A DNA stretch of 64,000 bases. Origin: Cognaticolwellia mytili (GTDB lineage Bacteria > Pseudomonadota > Gammaproteobacteria > Enterobacterales > Alteromonadaceae). The stretch spans positions 868,001-932,000 of the forward strand of contig NZ_NBOF01000002.1 in assembly GCF_002104475.1 (NCBI RefSeq), in the 5' to 3' direction. The translations under genes were made by a program, and so were the position numbers. This document shows, one piece after another, positions 27,901-38,552 of the stretch. Within the stretch, counting starts at the first letter, position 1; every line of letters starts with the position of its first letter. The notes beneath the pieces were generated by a model. The model did no database searches, was not told the origin of the DNA, and was given only the letters and a program-made list of their open reading frames with translations.

Positions 27901-29066
27901 CTTTTACTACCGAAAAAGTGAATATCATCAATACGGCCAGTTGGGGCCAAATTTACCAGTAAACTTTCTAACGCTTCATCATCAAACAAAAGTGGAAATA
28001 CACCTTCAAAACTAGCTAACTCTATACCACTAATATAACCATTAACCCTCTCAGCGTTGACGTTAGCTAATGCTGATACTTTATTTGTTTCTTTACCATT
28101 ACGTTTGATGACAATTGGTGAAGTAGAAACGTTATAAACCAACTCATCGATAGTTTTGATTTGAATATCACCACCGTCAATTTCAAAAGTTTGTTCACTA
28201 TTATCGTGCTGCCAACTAATTTTATTATTACCAAGCGATAATTGAATAAACTCGGGCTTACCAGCATTAACATTCAGCCAAGTACTAAAATTAATCGAGG
28301 AATGGGTATTTTCATCATCAAGCGCTAATGCACGCCCTAGCCAAGGCGTTATATTAATTTCATTAGCTTCCAGGTAAGCTTGACCTGTTAGCTTATCAAA
28401 CTCATTGCCTTGAAAGTCTAATAACACTTTTAAGTTGTTTGAGCTAAGACCATCAACAATCACGGTACCATTTGCTCTATGGCGATCATCTAAATTAAGC
28501 CAATGTAGTTCGTTAATCGTAAAGGCTCTTATGCCTGCAAGAGTACGATATAAAACATGGCTATCACGGATCGAAAAGCGAGAAATCTGCTCTAATAATA
28601 TTGAAGATAAATTATCAACTAAAGCGCTACTTTCAACAGACTCATCAGTCAAATCATCTTCAATTTCAGCTTCAGCCATTTCTGCTATAACTTGCTCAAA
28701 CTCAAGCTCAGCACCTGCAATAGCAAAATCTTTGGTCACAAGTTGTCGTGCGCGGATACTGCGCCAGAAATCTAACTCAACCTCTAAACTATCAATAAAA
28801 ATTTTCGCATCTTTTTTCGATAACAACTCGACTTGTCGAACAATAAGAGTTGGGCCTGATTCCTGCCAGCCCATAGTAAATGAGCCAATGGAGATATTGG
28901 CGTTGTAAGTGCTATTTAGATAATCTTCAACATTTTCACGATAATTATGAGCGTAAGGTAAAAATAAACGTAAAGTGCTGATTAACAACGCAAAAACTAC
29001 CAACAAAATTGCCAATAGTTTATACAGACGCTTAAGCCATCTATTTAATATTGCGGAAACACTCAT
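24915..29066 (-). CDS. yhdP: YhdP, AsmA-like envelope lipid-transport protein
   Basis: A 1383-residue protein anchored by one N-terminal membrane segment (about 13-35, LYKLLAILLVVFALLISTLRL), with a long periplasmic beta-groove region of repeated short strands. The DUF3971 and AsmA_2 regions end with SLPVLAWIATLNPVTFLAGVALDEV. YhdP, TamB and YdbH move phospholipid from inner to outer membrane. A low-complexity acidic stretch at about 990-1060, rich in A, E, N and K, interrupts the fold, and a CASC motif follows near 1080. Its position between rng and nit/tldD is conserved. The C-terminus is polar (KQQQPEKDKTDGKA). Confidence 0.92.
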   Translation of the reverse strand: MSVSAILNRWLKRLYKLLAILLVVFALLISTLRLFLPYAHNYRENVEDYLNSTYNANISIGSFTMGWQESGPTLIVRQVELLSKKDAKIFIDSLEVELDFWRSIRARQLVTKDFAIAGAELEFEQVIAEMAEAEIEDDLTDESVESSALVDNLSSILLEQISRFSIRDSHVLYRTLAGIRAFTINELHWLNLDDRHRANGTVIVDGLSSNNLKVLLDFQGNEFDKLTGQAYLEANEINITPWLGRALALDDENTHSSINFSTWLNVNAGKPEFIQLSLGNNKISWQHDNSEQTFEIDGGDIQIKTIDELVYNVSTSPIVIKRNGKETNKVSALANVNAERVNGYISGIELASFEGVFPLLFDDEALESLLVNLAPTGRIDDIHFFGSKSDMAITASFNDVNSHFSHGIPGIDNVSGELVYQSNKLHIALNAVDGALDFDKHFKQPIQYSRLSTDIFAKFSAEGWQFSAQNVDITSSEVSLTADVKVVSEQDKPVTMALLASVSKGDAEFAEHYYPHLLMGENLYDYLDAAIVDGKIEQALVLFNGPLQSFPFDNNEGIFVVDAELSDSTFIFDPEWPAIKNFAANLNFTNNSMMITGRAGSLAGIDVTGVEAAIANLSDEQILTVDASFSETQPALVSKLMDASPMKSSIGLTLEQVMVEDVINGDFSLVLPLNDLDAVVAKGHVDFNDNKVKLQAPSMDFVNVNGRLNYRNDLITASDIKLDWRGLPLTLNVVAKQKSDHYSVAIETLALWQESQWQAQVPDELLKYANGQLDWQGQLALNISDDNFSYDYQINSTLQDVNLAIPAPFSKNIGEQIAVNIHALGNESNSTINAEIGDKVDFYGLLDHQQTSFSLAHLVLGKQQLWLPTKGFHITADLANANYEQWQPLVLDILSAVEAAPTSDPKEKVVAENSLVETTPPLLSAPSQINGRVENLLVYGQDFHEVDFDFSPTANWWLLNLNAKEVRANAKFYPDWYQQGIDLDIDFLHLTAPEELVVTEVAEVTNAESKADKNSKENSPNNAETVVANNTIVTENLTTAISEQDKVSVSELEDNSQLPNINHLLNAEVFANMPTIKAKCASCKYGLYDFGDVSFTVERENENTLLLNKFTAKRGKTNMAFDAKWQQDDKQSSTSVKGILNSDNVAREVENIGYVSIIKDSGVAITYDVSWQGAPHDFAMATFDGDLSAKFDDGYLADVDDKGVRILSLLSLQSLVRKLSFDFRDIFSDGMFYRELKGSFTVKDGVAYTDNVRMKGTAGDLTIVGNTNLNSNELDYRMSYKPNLTSSLPVLAWIATLNPVTFLAGVALDEVITSSVIAEINFEVTGNLDNPEFKQVSKKNKNISVGRSTPPTIVDNIPDETNPSAIEQPKQQQPEKDKTDGKA

Positions 29067-29136
29067 TACGTTTTAACCAAACCTTCGTTCACCCCTAAAT
29101 TTACCTGATCAATAATCACAACAACTAAGAAAGTTG

Positions 29137-30603
29137 CTACATCATCACAACATCGAACTGCTCTTGATTATACATATTTTCAGTTTGTATCTTAATTTGC
29201 TTACCAATGAACACTTCTAGCTCAGCGAGGTTATGGTATTCATCATTGATTAGTGACTCACTTACTGATGACGATGCATAAACGATAAACTTATCGGCAT
29301 CATAGGCGCGATTAACCCTGACAATTTCACGTAAAATTTCAAAACAAACCGTTTCAACAGTTTTAACATAACCACGGCCATGACAAACTTCACATTCACC
29401 ACATAAGATATGCTCCAAGCTTTCACGTGTGCGCTTGCGTGTCATTTCTACAAGCCCAAGAGCTGAAAAGCCAGAGATACTATATTTTACGTTATCACGC
29501 GCCATTGCTATATCTAAGCTATGTAAAACCCGTCGTTGATGGTCTTTATCATTCATATCAATAAAATCAACGATAATAATACCGCCAAGGTTTCTTAACC
29601 TAAGCTGTCTTGCAATAGCCTGAGTTGCTTCGATATTAGTATTAAATATCGTTTCTTCTAAATTGCGATGACCAACAAAAGCACCAGTATTGATATCAAT
29701 AGTAGTCATTGCTTCAGTTTGATCAATAATTAAAGAACCGCCTGATTTCAATTCAATTTTTCGATGTAATGATCGTTGTATTTCGCTTTCTACATCAAAT
29801 AAATCAAATATTGGTCGCTCACCTGGGTAATATTCAATGACGGGGGCTAAACTTGGTACAAATTCGGTAGTGAATTCCACCAATTGTTCGTAAGTTAATT
29901 TAGAGTCGATGCGAATACGCTCTAACGATACACCAACAAAATCACGTAAAATCCTAAATGCTAATGACAAGTCTTGATAAATCGGGTCTTTAGTTTGCTT
30001 ACGTTGTTTGCGCTCTATTACTTTCGTCCAAACCCGTCGTAAAAACTCAGCATCATGCTGTAACTCTTCAGTACCAGCACCTTCTGCAGCAGTACGAACA
30101 ATAAAGCCATGATCTTCACCACAATATGGCGTCACAATTGATTTTAAGCGATTACGCTCTTTAGGATCTTCGATACGTTGTGATATGCCAGCATGACTGG
30201 CATTCGGCATAAGGACTAAAAATCGCGCTGCCACGGTAATATCAGTGGTTAGCCTAGCGCCTTTAGTCCCTAGTGGGTCTTTCACCACTTGTACTACAAT
30301 ATACTGGCCTTCATGTACTAAATTACGAATATCAGGAACTTGATCATGATTGCTACTTTCTTCTTTAACAATAAGCTTAGAGTTAATATCAGAAGCATGT
30401 AAAAATGCGGCTTTACCCAAGTTTATATCAACAAAAGCTGCTTGCATGCCCGGTAAAACGCGAATAATTTTACCGAGGTAAATATTACCCACTAAGCCAC
30501 GACGGGCTTCACGCTCAACATGAACTTCTTGCAGTGAACCATTTTCTATTAGTGCCACCCGCGTTTCGCTGGGTGTAACATTGATCAGTAACTCACCGCT
30601 CAT
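29137..30603 (-). CDS. rng: Ribonuclease G
   Basis: A 488-residue endoribonuclease that matures the 5' end of 16S rRNA and takes part in mRNA decay. It begins MSGELLINVTPSETRVALIENG, with an S1 domain at about 35-130 (GNIYLGKIIRVLPGMQAAFVDI). Catalytic metal aspartates lie in IIVDFIDM and the HSLDIAMARD region, and the zinc-link cysteines are in CGECEVC. The length equals E. coli RNase G (489). It is cotranscribed with maf upstream (23-base gap) and yhdP downstream. Confidence 0.96.
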   Translation of the reverse strand: MSGELLINVTPSETRVALIENGSLQEVHVEREARRGLVGNIYLGKIIRVLPGMQAAFVDINLGKAAFLHASDINSKLIVKEESSNHDQVPDIRNLVHEGQYIVVQVVKDPLGTKGARLTTDITVAARFLVLMPNASHAGISQRIEDPKERNRLKSIVTPYCGEDHGFIVRTAAEGAGTEELQHDAEFLRRVWTKVIERKQRKQTKDPIYQDLSLAFRILRDFVGVSLERIRIDSKLTYEQLVEFTTEFVPSLAPVIEYYPGERPIFDLFDVESEIQRSLHRKIELKSGGSLIIDQTEAMTTIDINTGAFVGHRNLEETIFNTNIEATQAIARQLRLRNLGGIIIVDFIDMNDKDHQRRVLHSLDIAMARDNVKYSISGFSALGLVEMTRKRTRESLEHILCGECEVCHGRGYVKTVETVCFEILREIVRVNRAYDADKFIVYASSSVSESLINDEYHNLAELEVFIGKQIKIQTENMYNQEQFDVVMM

Positions 30604-30626
30604 TTCAATTCCTATTTATATCAAAA

Positions 30627-31217
30627 TTAGTCTTGTGCTATTAACGACTTCACGCCAAAAGAAGATAATAATTGGGCTGTTTCATACAAAGGTAACCCGA
30701 CCACAGATGAATAACTACCGCGAATTTGTTTCACAAATTGTCCGGCTATGCCCTGAATACCATAAGCACCTGCTTTATCTTGCGGTTCACCGGTTTGCCA
30801 ATAACGAGTTATTTCCGCAATTGATAATGCTTTAAAGTCAACGTCAGTAGTAACAGTTATTACTTCACTACGCTCACCTTGTACTGCTGCAATAGCAGTA
30901 ACCACCTGATGTGAATTATCAGACAGCATTTTCAGCATAGCGATACAATCATCTAATGATTCTGGCTTGCCTAAAATATGCTGCTGAAATACCACGCTGG
31001 TATCAGAGCCTAATACAACAGCTTCACCATTCGCCTGTTTTTGTGCAATTGCATTTGCTTTTTCTAACGCCAAACGTGCAACATATTGTGCAGCATTCTC
31101 ATCTGACCGAATGCTTTCATCAATATCTGCAGGTAAACATTGAAAATCATAACCTAGCTGCGCAAGCAACTCTTTTCGGCGAGGTGACTGTGACGCCAGT
31201 ATCAAAGTAGTAGACAT
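30627..31217 (-). CDS. maf: Maf-family nucleotide pyrophosphatase
   Basis: A 196-residue enzyme with the Maf N-terminal signature LILASQSPRRKELLAQLGYDF and the active-site region VVLGSDTSVVF, GKP and VTAIAAV. It hydrolyses non-canonical or excess dTTP/UTP and protects against misincorporation; the E. coli counterpart at this locus is YhdE. Its stop is followed closely by rng, and it starts one base after the mreD stop, so it belongs to the mre unit. Confidence 0.93.
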   Translation of the reverse strand: MSTTLILASQSPRRKELLAQLGYDFQCLPADIDESIRSDENAAQYVARLALEKANAIAQKQANGEAVVLGSDTSVVFQQHILGKPESLDDCIAMLKMLSDNSHQVVTAIAAVQGERSEVITVTTDVDFKALSIAEITRYWQTGEPQDKAGAYGIQGIAGQFVKQIRGSYSSVVGLPLYETAQLLSSFGVKSLIAQD

Positions 31218-31218
31218 G

Positions 31219-31698
31219 TTATTTGATTCGAAAGTTTCGTCTTATTTTACGTAATAATAGAAATGCCCACGGCCAGAGAATAATAGTCGTGATCACAGGG
31301 TATAAATAGCTAGGCAAAAAAACTGCATCAGTAAGGAAGCGTTGCAGCCAAAAAACAATTAAATGGTAAAGTGCAGATAGCACCCCAACAATCATACTTT
31401 GCTGCCACAATGAAAAGTTGCGTATTTTTTGAAAGTTCCCTGCAACAATGTAAATCGCTATCGCCATCGCGCCAGCGTGCACGCCTAATGTTGATCCCAG
31501 TAAAACATCAAGAATAAACCCCATTACCCCTGCTGAAATAACATTGACTCGTGCGGGCAATGCCAAGCACCAATACAGTAGTACCACTAATACCCAATCA
31601 GGGCGAAAAGCATCAACACTTAATGGTAGCGGCATAATACTCGCCATAAGTGCGACTAAGAAAGTTAACAGAATAATAAGACGACTAGAAAGGGTCAT
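31219..31698 (-). CDS. mreD: Rod-shape protein MreD
   Basis: A 159-residue inner-membrane protein with five or six hydrophobic segments, including the conserved RPDWVLVVLLYWCLALP near residue 33 and GFILDVLLGSTLGVHA near 60. It works with MreB and MreC in the elongasome that directs lateral cell-wall synthesis. The ATG overlaps the mreC stop as ATGA, indicating translational coupling. The length matches E. coli MreD (162). Confidence 0.95.
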   Translation of the reverse strand: MTLSSRLIILLTFLVALMASIMPLPLSVDAFRPDWVLVVLLYWCLALPARVNVISAGVMGFILDVLLGSTLGVHAGAMAIAIYIVAGNFQKIRNFSLWQQSMIVGVLSALYHLIVFWLQRFLTDAVFLPSYLYPVITTIILWPWAFLLLRKIRRNFRIK

Positions 31699-32591
31699 TC
31701 ACTGACACCTTTTTCTAGCAATTGATTTTCTATAATTTTAGCTGCAGAGTCATTAATAACTGTCGATTCACTGTGCTCTGGCCATAACAACAACACGTAA
31801 CGTAAACGATCTATTTTCGCCACAGGTTGGCTTTGGATACGGGCAAAAGCATGAGATTCATCTTGCATAACAAATGTTACTTTAGCTACAGGATAACCCT
31901 CTGGAAACTTACTTCCCAATCCTGAAGTAACAAGCACATCACCAACTCGAACATCAGCACTATGTGGAACATGACTATGGCTTAATTGATCAATAACTCC
32001 CACCCCATTAGCAATTAATCGCACACCATTGCGACTTATTCTTACAGGAATAGCATGAGTAACATCGGTAATTAGTAGCACTCGACTGCTTGTTGTACCA
32101 ACATGAAGTATTTGACCGACAATACCTTCGTCATCGATAACAGCTTGCCCTTCATATACGCCGTCATTCGCACCACGATTAATTACTACTTGATGAGTAT
32201 ATGGATCACTATCTACCGTTAAAATTTCTGCCACCATTTTTCGGGTATCTGTACGTAAAGGAGAGGAAAGCAACGCCCTTAGACGCTCATTTTCTTTTTT
32301 AACAATATCTAGTTGCAAAGCCTGCTCATGAAAAACTAACTCATTGACTTTATACTGCTCGTTATCTGCTACTAATTGCCGACGCGTAACAATGTTTTCC
32401 GCAGCCCAATTCATCATTTGTTTTGGTGTAGTGGCTAAATACTGTAGCGGACTAACCATAGATTGAAGATAGCCTCGAACGGATTCAAAGCTATTCATTT
32501 TATGATCAAAAAATATTAATAGGGCAGAACAAAACAGCACCAGAACGAGTCGGTGCTGTGGAGAAGGTCCATGTTTAAAAATAGCATTCAT
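31695..32591 (-). CDS. mreC: Rod-shape protein MreC
   Basis: A 298-residue bitopic protein. It has a short cytoplasmic N-terminus, a membrane segment at about 15-30, a coiled coil (about 70-108, VFHEQALQLDIVKKENERLRALL) and a periplasmic beta-barrel domain with VVINRGANDGVYEGQAVID and VRVGDVLVTSGLGSKFPEGYPV. It scaffolds the elongasome and activates PBP2. It follows mreB after 15 bases and overlaps mreD by four. Confidence 0.96.
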   Translation of the reverse strand: MNAIFKHGPSPQHRLVLVLFCSALLIFFDHKMNSFESVRGYLQSMVSPLQYLATTPKQMMNWAAENIVTRRQLVADNEQYKVNELVFHEQALQLDIVKKENERLRALLSSPLRTDTRKMVAEILTVDSDPYTHQVVINRGANDGVYEGQAVIDDEGIVGQILHVGTTSSRVLLITDVTHAIPVRISRNGVRLIANGVGVIDQLSHSHVPHSADVRVGDVLVTSGLGSKFPEGYPVAKVTFVMQDESHAFARIQSQPVAKIDRLRYVLLLWPEHSESTVINDSAAKIIENQLLEKGVSE

Positions 32592-32606
32592 TGCGTAAGC
32601 TAATCG

Positions 32607-33677
<1,071 letters not shown>

Positions 33678-33906
33678 CTAGGCAACAAATTGCCAGAATA
33701 TAGAGGGTTCTTGATATGCGAGTTAATAGATACTCACATATTAAAAATGTGTTATAACCCGGTATCATACCGCAGACTATAACGTTTGTGTTGCTAGAAT
33801 GATAAAAATATTAGAAATATATGACGTTTTTTTACTAAAAAGTGAAAATAAAAGAAATCCTTATGGATTACATCAACATTACCCGGCCTGAAACCTAATT
33901 AGCAGC

Positions 33907-36900
33907 TTAATTAGAAACCTCACGCCACGAAATGATACGGTCATTGCCTCGGTAAAGTCCAAAGTTAAGCCTAGCGCTTGGATTAACATCATGTGGACCA
34001 TTATTATCACTGTCTTCGTTTTTCCAATCAAATTTTAACCAGTCAGGCACTTCATATTCAAATTCTAATACTCCTTGCTTACTTGGAGCAGCAAAAAATA
34101 GGTTCTCATGAGAGCCGACATTAAAACTTTTTGTGATACTTGCACTCGTATCATCTACTTCAAGACCATCAGTATTATCTATATCTATCAAGCGGTAATC
34201 CCATAAAGTCATATTTCCAGAGTATTTATTCCCAGGCTTTTTATCTTTTATCATAGGTACTAAACAGTTTTCATCCACTGCCTTTGAAAAATTAACATAA
34301 GCTGAATCAGGATGACCATTAAATATTTCTATGTAAATAGGCGATCTTAAGGTTGAATTTTCTGAGCCATATGCATTATCTAATACCATACGAGCAAAAC
34401 GAATATTAACCCCCATAATGGTAAAGTCTTCGGTAGGGTTATCTGTAGAATCAAGCGGCGTATTATCTACTCGAAGCTTTACACCATCATCATCAAGCAC
34501 AGCTTCAGTAATAAACGGTATTTCTGCTTCAAACGGCTTTAAAAAACTCAAATGATTGCGCACATAGCTAAAACGGTCAAGCTCACTAAAAGTATATGTC
34601 ATAGTCCCCGCTTCACCTGCTTTTGCCGCTAGAATGCCTGTTTCTATATCAGAACTAACAGCCACATTTTCACTTTTATCTTCTTTAACAACTCCCCCAA
34701 CCTGAAGCTGCTTTTGATCAAATGTAGGTGAGGTAATTGTTACTCCTGAATTACTCAATTTCATTAATATTTTATTTGAATTTATATCTTCAGCTAATGT
34801 GTAGTTCTTTGTTCGCTGCTTATCAGCATTATATGCAACAATGTCTATAACAGGTTTAAGGCCATAATGTATGGTGCCTTTATTTTCGGTGTCTAATACT
34901 TTTTGACCTGTATACGCCCAATTTAACGCAGTACATCCTGAGTTAGCATTATGATAACTATCTAAATTTCCAGCGGTATTAAGTGTTTGCTCAAAATAAG
35001 CAGGAATAAAGCGCCCTAAAGTAACTTCTGCGGCAGGAATAACCCACCCGCTATCATCTAATCCACCATATTTAGCATCTTGTAAATCAACAGCAATATT
35101 GCCTACTTCGTTATATTTAGCACCAGAAAACTCAGAAATACCTTTAGTACCAAGCTTAAAACTCGTCAAAGTTTGCTCCACAAAGGTATTAGTAAGTTCA
35201 TCAGATAAATCAAGGTTGTTAGCAACGGTGAAAAGTCCGTTTACGCTAGCTGTATTAGTAGGTAAAACTCGGACCAATTTAAGTGCTAATTCTCCGTCCG
35301 TTTGTAAGTAGTTTTGAGTTACAGCGCCATGAAGATTTAAGGCACTCACATTAAAATCAAACGTTTTGCCTGCCGTAAATGTACTATCAGTCGTTACATT
35401 GTATTTAGCTGTCGAGTTTATTTCAAAACGGTCAGGCCTAACCCAAAACTCATTCGAATTGCCCAATAACGAAATGCCATTTTTGTTATAACTTGCCTGT
35501 AAACGAATCCTACCAGCATCAAGATATACTGGGCCGGGAATAACAGCGACACTCTCTTCACCATTGTTTATTGTAAAGTTCAGAGGAATATCATCAGAAA
35601 ACGCGCTGTACTTTCTTATATCATCACCATCGGTACCATCAGTACTGTTGATACGAAACATCAAACCAGCATTAGTATCTGTCGGGTCTGAAGGCCTATT
35701 CTCCTGTGCCAGCTTCACACTCACAGAGCCACTAAAGAGCCCTTTACATTCACCATTTACACTTTTTCGGGCTTGAATTTTAAGTCCGCTAAAGACGGCA
35801 CCCGAAACCTGATTGGCAATTATTTCACTATTACTAGCACCATATAGGAATCTAAACTCAGAATCTGCAAAAGTCATATCACAATTACCGCCTGAACACT
35901 GCACAGGGTTAGTTGTAGGCACCGTTGCGCTGGCCACCGACAAAGTTAACGTTTCTGGTGTCGTATGATTAAAACTAAAGTTAGGATTATTAGTATCGGT
36001 GCTACCGGTAAAAGTAACAGCAGCCTTCGTTGCGCCATCAACTGTAAAGTCTAAAGATACAGGTTCAGTGCTTAAAGTCGTACAATCGCTATTAGTACAA
36101 GCTTTAATAGTAATTGGTTCAGCAGCACATGTTAAACCAACACCATCATGAATAATTTCATAATGATGAATAACATCATCAACACAATTATTTTCATTGA
36201 GGTCGGCTAACACTTGCACTTGTGAAATCACTTCATCATAAATTCTTACTTCATCAAAACGGCCATTCGCGGAATAATTTGATGCTAAAATATTACTGCT
36301 ATTACTAGAATATGTAGAGGCATTATCACCAAAAATGATATCACCCAAGCCTGAAATCTGGCCGGAAGTACTATGCACTTGATTTATAATTAGCACACCA
36401 TCAAGGTATATTTGAAACCTACCGCTAGAGTAATCCCATGTTATAGCAATATTGTACCAAGTATTAGCACTACGAAGCACCGAGCTACTTGACTCTGTCA
36501 GCATAAAGCCACGGTCATTGCTATCCTCAAGTGATAAGCGTAAACGACCATTATTTCTCACTTTTAAAGTAAAATATTTATCGCTATTGCTACCACCAGG
36601 CAAATCTAAGCTTGCATCAAATAAAGTTCGTTCTCCACCATTGTTATAGCCCCCTCTATTCCACTCAGTATTACTATTAAACCAAAAGCTGATCGAACCT
36701 TGCCGACCAACATCATTAAGTAAATTAACATTTGAATTAAAAGCGTTGCTCGTAGCAGAACTACTATTTGTGCCGTTTGAATCAAAACCACGGCAATATT
36801 TACCATTAGCGGTAGAAATGCCACTAATATTCGATCCATGATTACCGGAGCCGCTAGTATCTTCAATTAGTGCTGAAATAGAGCTTTGCTCAAAAGCATA

Positions 36901-38481
36901 ATATGCCAATAAACTTTGACAACTTACTGCACTACGAGTTGAGCCATCATAATTATTACCGGCACTTTGATGATTATAAATGGCCAATACATCATCAGCA
37001 GTAAGCGCACCATCAAAAATAATAAATTCATCAATTTTTCCTTCAAAGCTCTGCTCTGAGGTAAAGCTTCCGCCAAAGCTGTCTTGTTCTTGTCCAATCA
37101 CAACTGCATTATTAGGTACAGAAAGACTACGATTTGGAAAGCCATCATCACAATCTTGAAGACCGCCGTTAACATACAAGCAAATATCGTCTTGGACTCT
37201 GGTCACAACGAGGTGATGCCACTGACCATTAGTTACATTACGGCCAATAGAGAAGTTCTTATCACGATCTTTGAGTTTAATGTTTAAGGTTGAACTATTA
37301 ATAAGGTAAAGCTCAACTTCATCATCAGAGGCACTACTACCTAGCGCTTGGAAAATTTCTTGTTGGCTTTTTGATACCGATGTATTTATCCACACAGAAA
37401 TTGAGAAACTATCTAATCCATCAATAGCACCTTTAGGCACGCTAACCCAGTCACTGGTATCATCAACACTAAGATCTAACGAACGATTAATAGTCGCATT
37501 ACTAGACGATGAAACGCCACTTGAAGCATTAGCATTAAAACTCCCAAGTTGGTCAAGCACTTCATTACCTACACCAGTATATTTACATTCATCAAATTGA
37601 TAATTAACCACGGCAATAACAGGAGAAGAGAAGTCACAAATTTCACCAAAATCAGCATCAAAAACAGTGCTATCGTAAGTAAGTACTGAGTTACTACCTA
37701 AAGTAACTCTTTCTCCCGAAGCGACACCAAATAAATAACTTGCAGACGTAAAAGTAATATTCTTCGCATATAGTGCCCCAGAGAAGGTAGAGCGACTACC
37801 AAAAGTAACGCTACCTTTAGTATGCATCACTAATTTACTAACATCACCTGAACGATTTTCGCTAGGTGAATTAATCATCGAGGGCGAAGTAAAGTTTACT
37901 CCCGCATCAACAAAAACCGTTGCAGTACCTGAACCAATAACATTGATATTTACATTTGACCCAACGCTGAACTTTCTAAAGTAATAAGTTTTTCCTGCTG
38001 ATAGGTTAAGTGTATTGTTGGAACTCAGAGAGAGATTTTCAAAGAAATAAACATCATAAGCATCACCAAACTGCATAGTGGCGTCCGACTGTGCAGAAAT
38101 ATTGCGATAATTATTCGTTCCACGTATGCCAAAGGTTGTCGTTTGAAAGCTTGGCGGACTATAGTTAACACTGCCTCCACCGCGCCGAAAGTTTACACTC
38201 ACTTTTTCTGCTGAGCTATTTGAAGCAGTGCAATCAGCACTGCCACAACTATTAACATCAAATATTGAATTGCCGTCGATACGAAGCGTCGATAGTACAG
38301 TGTCAGGGTTATTAACAAGACGGGAATCGAAGCCAAAATTAATCCAGCTATTGCCATTACCATTGCCATGTGTAGCAATTACATCAGGAAATACTGCCGA
38401 ACATTGCGCAGCAAAAACTTGGTTAGAAAGTAATAAAAATAACGTAGCACAACACGCAACGATAAACTTAATAATATTCAT
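33907..38481 (-). CDS. mshQ: MshQ, large exported LamG/DUF6701 protein of the MSHA pilus locus
   Basis: A 1524-residue exported protein with a signal peptide (ending QVFA, about residue 25). Residues about 30-280 are a beta-rich region; two LamG/concanavalin-like domains follow (about 290-520 with FSISVWINTS and GQWHHLVVTRVQDDICLYVNG, and 520-765 with GSISFWFNS and WYNIAITWDYSSGRFQIYLDG). The C-terminal half (about 880-1524) is the DUF6701 region typical of MshQ. ATG at 38481 is chosen over GTG at 38487 because GAAGG lies at a good distance. It probably sits at the pilus tip or cell surface and binds glycans, which is inference from LamG. It is the last gene of the pilin operon, just upstream of mreB. 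Confidence 0.88.
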   Translation of the reverse strand: MNIIKFIVACCATLFLLLSNQVFAAQCSAVFPDVIATHGNGNGNSWINFGFDSRLVNNPDTVLSTLRIDGNSIFDVNSCGSADCTASNSSAEKVSVNFRRGGGSVNYSPPSFQTTTFGIRGTNNYRNISAQSDATMQFGDAYDVYFFENLSLSSNNTLNLSAGKTYYFRKFSVGSNVNINVIGSGTATVFVDAGVNFTSPSMINSPSENRSGDVSKLVMHTKGSVTFGSRSTFSGALYAKNITFTSASYLFGVASGERVTLGSNSVLTYDSTVFDADFGEICDFSSPVIAVVNYQFDECKYTGVGNEVLDQLGSFNANASSGVSSSSNATINRSLDLSVDDTSDWVSVPKGAIDGLDSFSISVWINTSVSKSQQEIFQALGSSASDDEVELYLINSSTLNIKLKDRDKNFSIGRNVTNGQWHHLVVTRVQDDICLYVNGGLQDCDDGFPNRSLSVPNNAVVIGQEQDSFGGSFTSEQSFEGKIDEFIIFDGALTADDVLAIYNHQSAGNNYDGSTRSAVSCQSLLAYYAFEQSSISALIEDTSGSGNHGSNISGISTANGKYCRGFDSNGTNSSSATSNAFNSNVNLLNDVGRQGSISFWFNSNTEWNRGGYNNGGERTLFDASLDLPGGSNSDKYFTLKVRNNGRLRLSLEDSNDRGFMLTESSSSVLRSANTWYNIAITWDYSSGRFQIYLDGVLIINQVHSTSGQISGLGDIIFGDNASTYSSNSSNILASNYSANGRFDEVRIYDEVISQVQVLADLNENNCVDDVIHHYEIIHDGVGLTCAAEPITIKACTNSDCTTLSTEPVSLDFTVDGATKAAVTFTGSTDTNNPNFSFNHTTPETLTLSVASATVPTTNPVQCSGGNCDMTFADSEFRFLYGASNSEIIANQVSGAVFSGLKIQARKSVNGECKGLFSGSVSVKLAQENRPSDPTDTNAGLMFRINSTDGTDGDDIRKYSAFSDDIPLNFTINNGEESVAVIPGPVYLDAGRIRLQASYNKNGISLLGNSNEFWVRPDRFEINSTAKYNVTTDSTFTAGKTFDFNVSALNLHGAVTQNYLQTDGELALKLVRVLPTNTASVNGLFTVANNLDLSDELTNTFVEQTLTSFKLGTKGISEFSGAKYNEVGNIAVDLQDAKYGGLDDSGWVIPAAEVTLGRFIPAYFEQTLNTAGNLDSYHNANSGCTALNWAYTGQKVLDTENKGTIHYGLKPVIDIVAYNADKQRTKNYTLAEDINSNKILMKLSNSGVTITSPTFDQKQLQVGGVVKEDKSENVAVSSDIETGILAAKAGEAGTMTYTFSELDRFSYVRNHLSFLKPFEAEIPFITEAVLDDDGVKLRVDNTPLDSTDNPTEDFTIMGVNIRFARMVLDNAYGSENSTLRSPIYIEIFNGHPDSAYVNFSKAVDENCLVPMIKDKKPGNKYSGNMTLWDYRLIDIDNTDGLEVDDTSASITKSFNVGSHENLFFAAPSKQGVLEFEYEVPDWLKFDWKNEDSDNNGPHDVNPSARLNFGLYRGNDRIISWREVSN

Positions 38482-38552
38482 AACCACTACCTTCAGCCCT
38501 TAAAATAAAACGCTTAAAAAATGATAAAAAAGCCTAAATAACCATAACACAT

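Noticed and set aside
28435-28908. 157-residue open frame antisense to yhdP
   Set aside because: Serine-rich composition typical of antisense frames; yhdP is certain.
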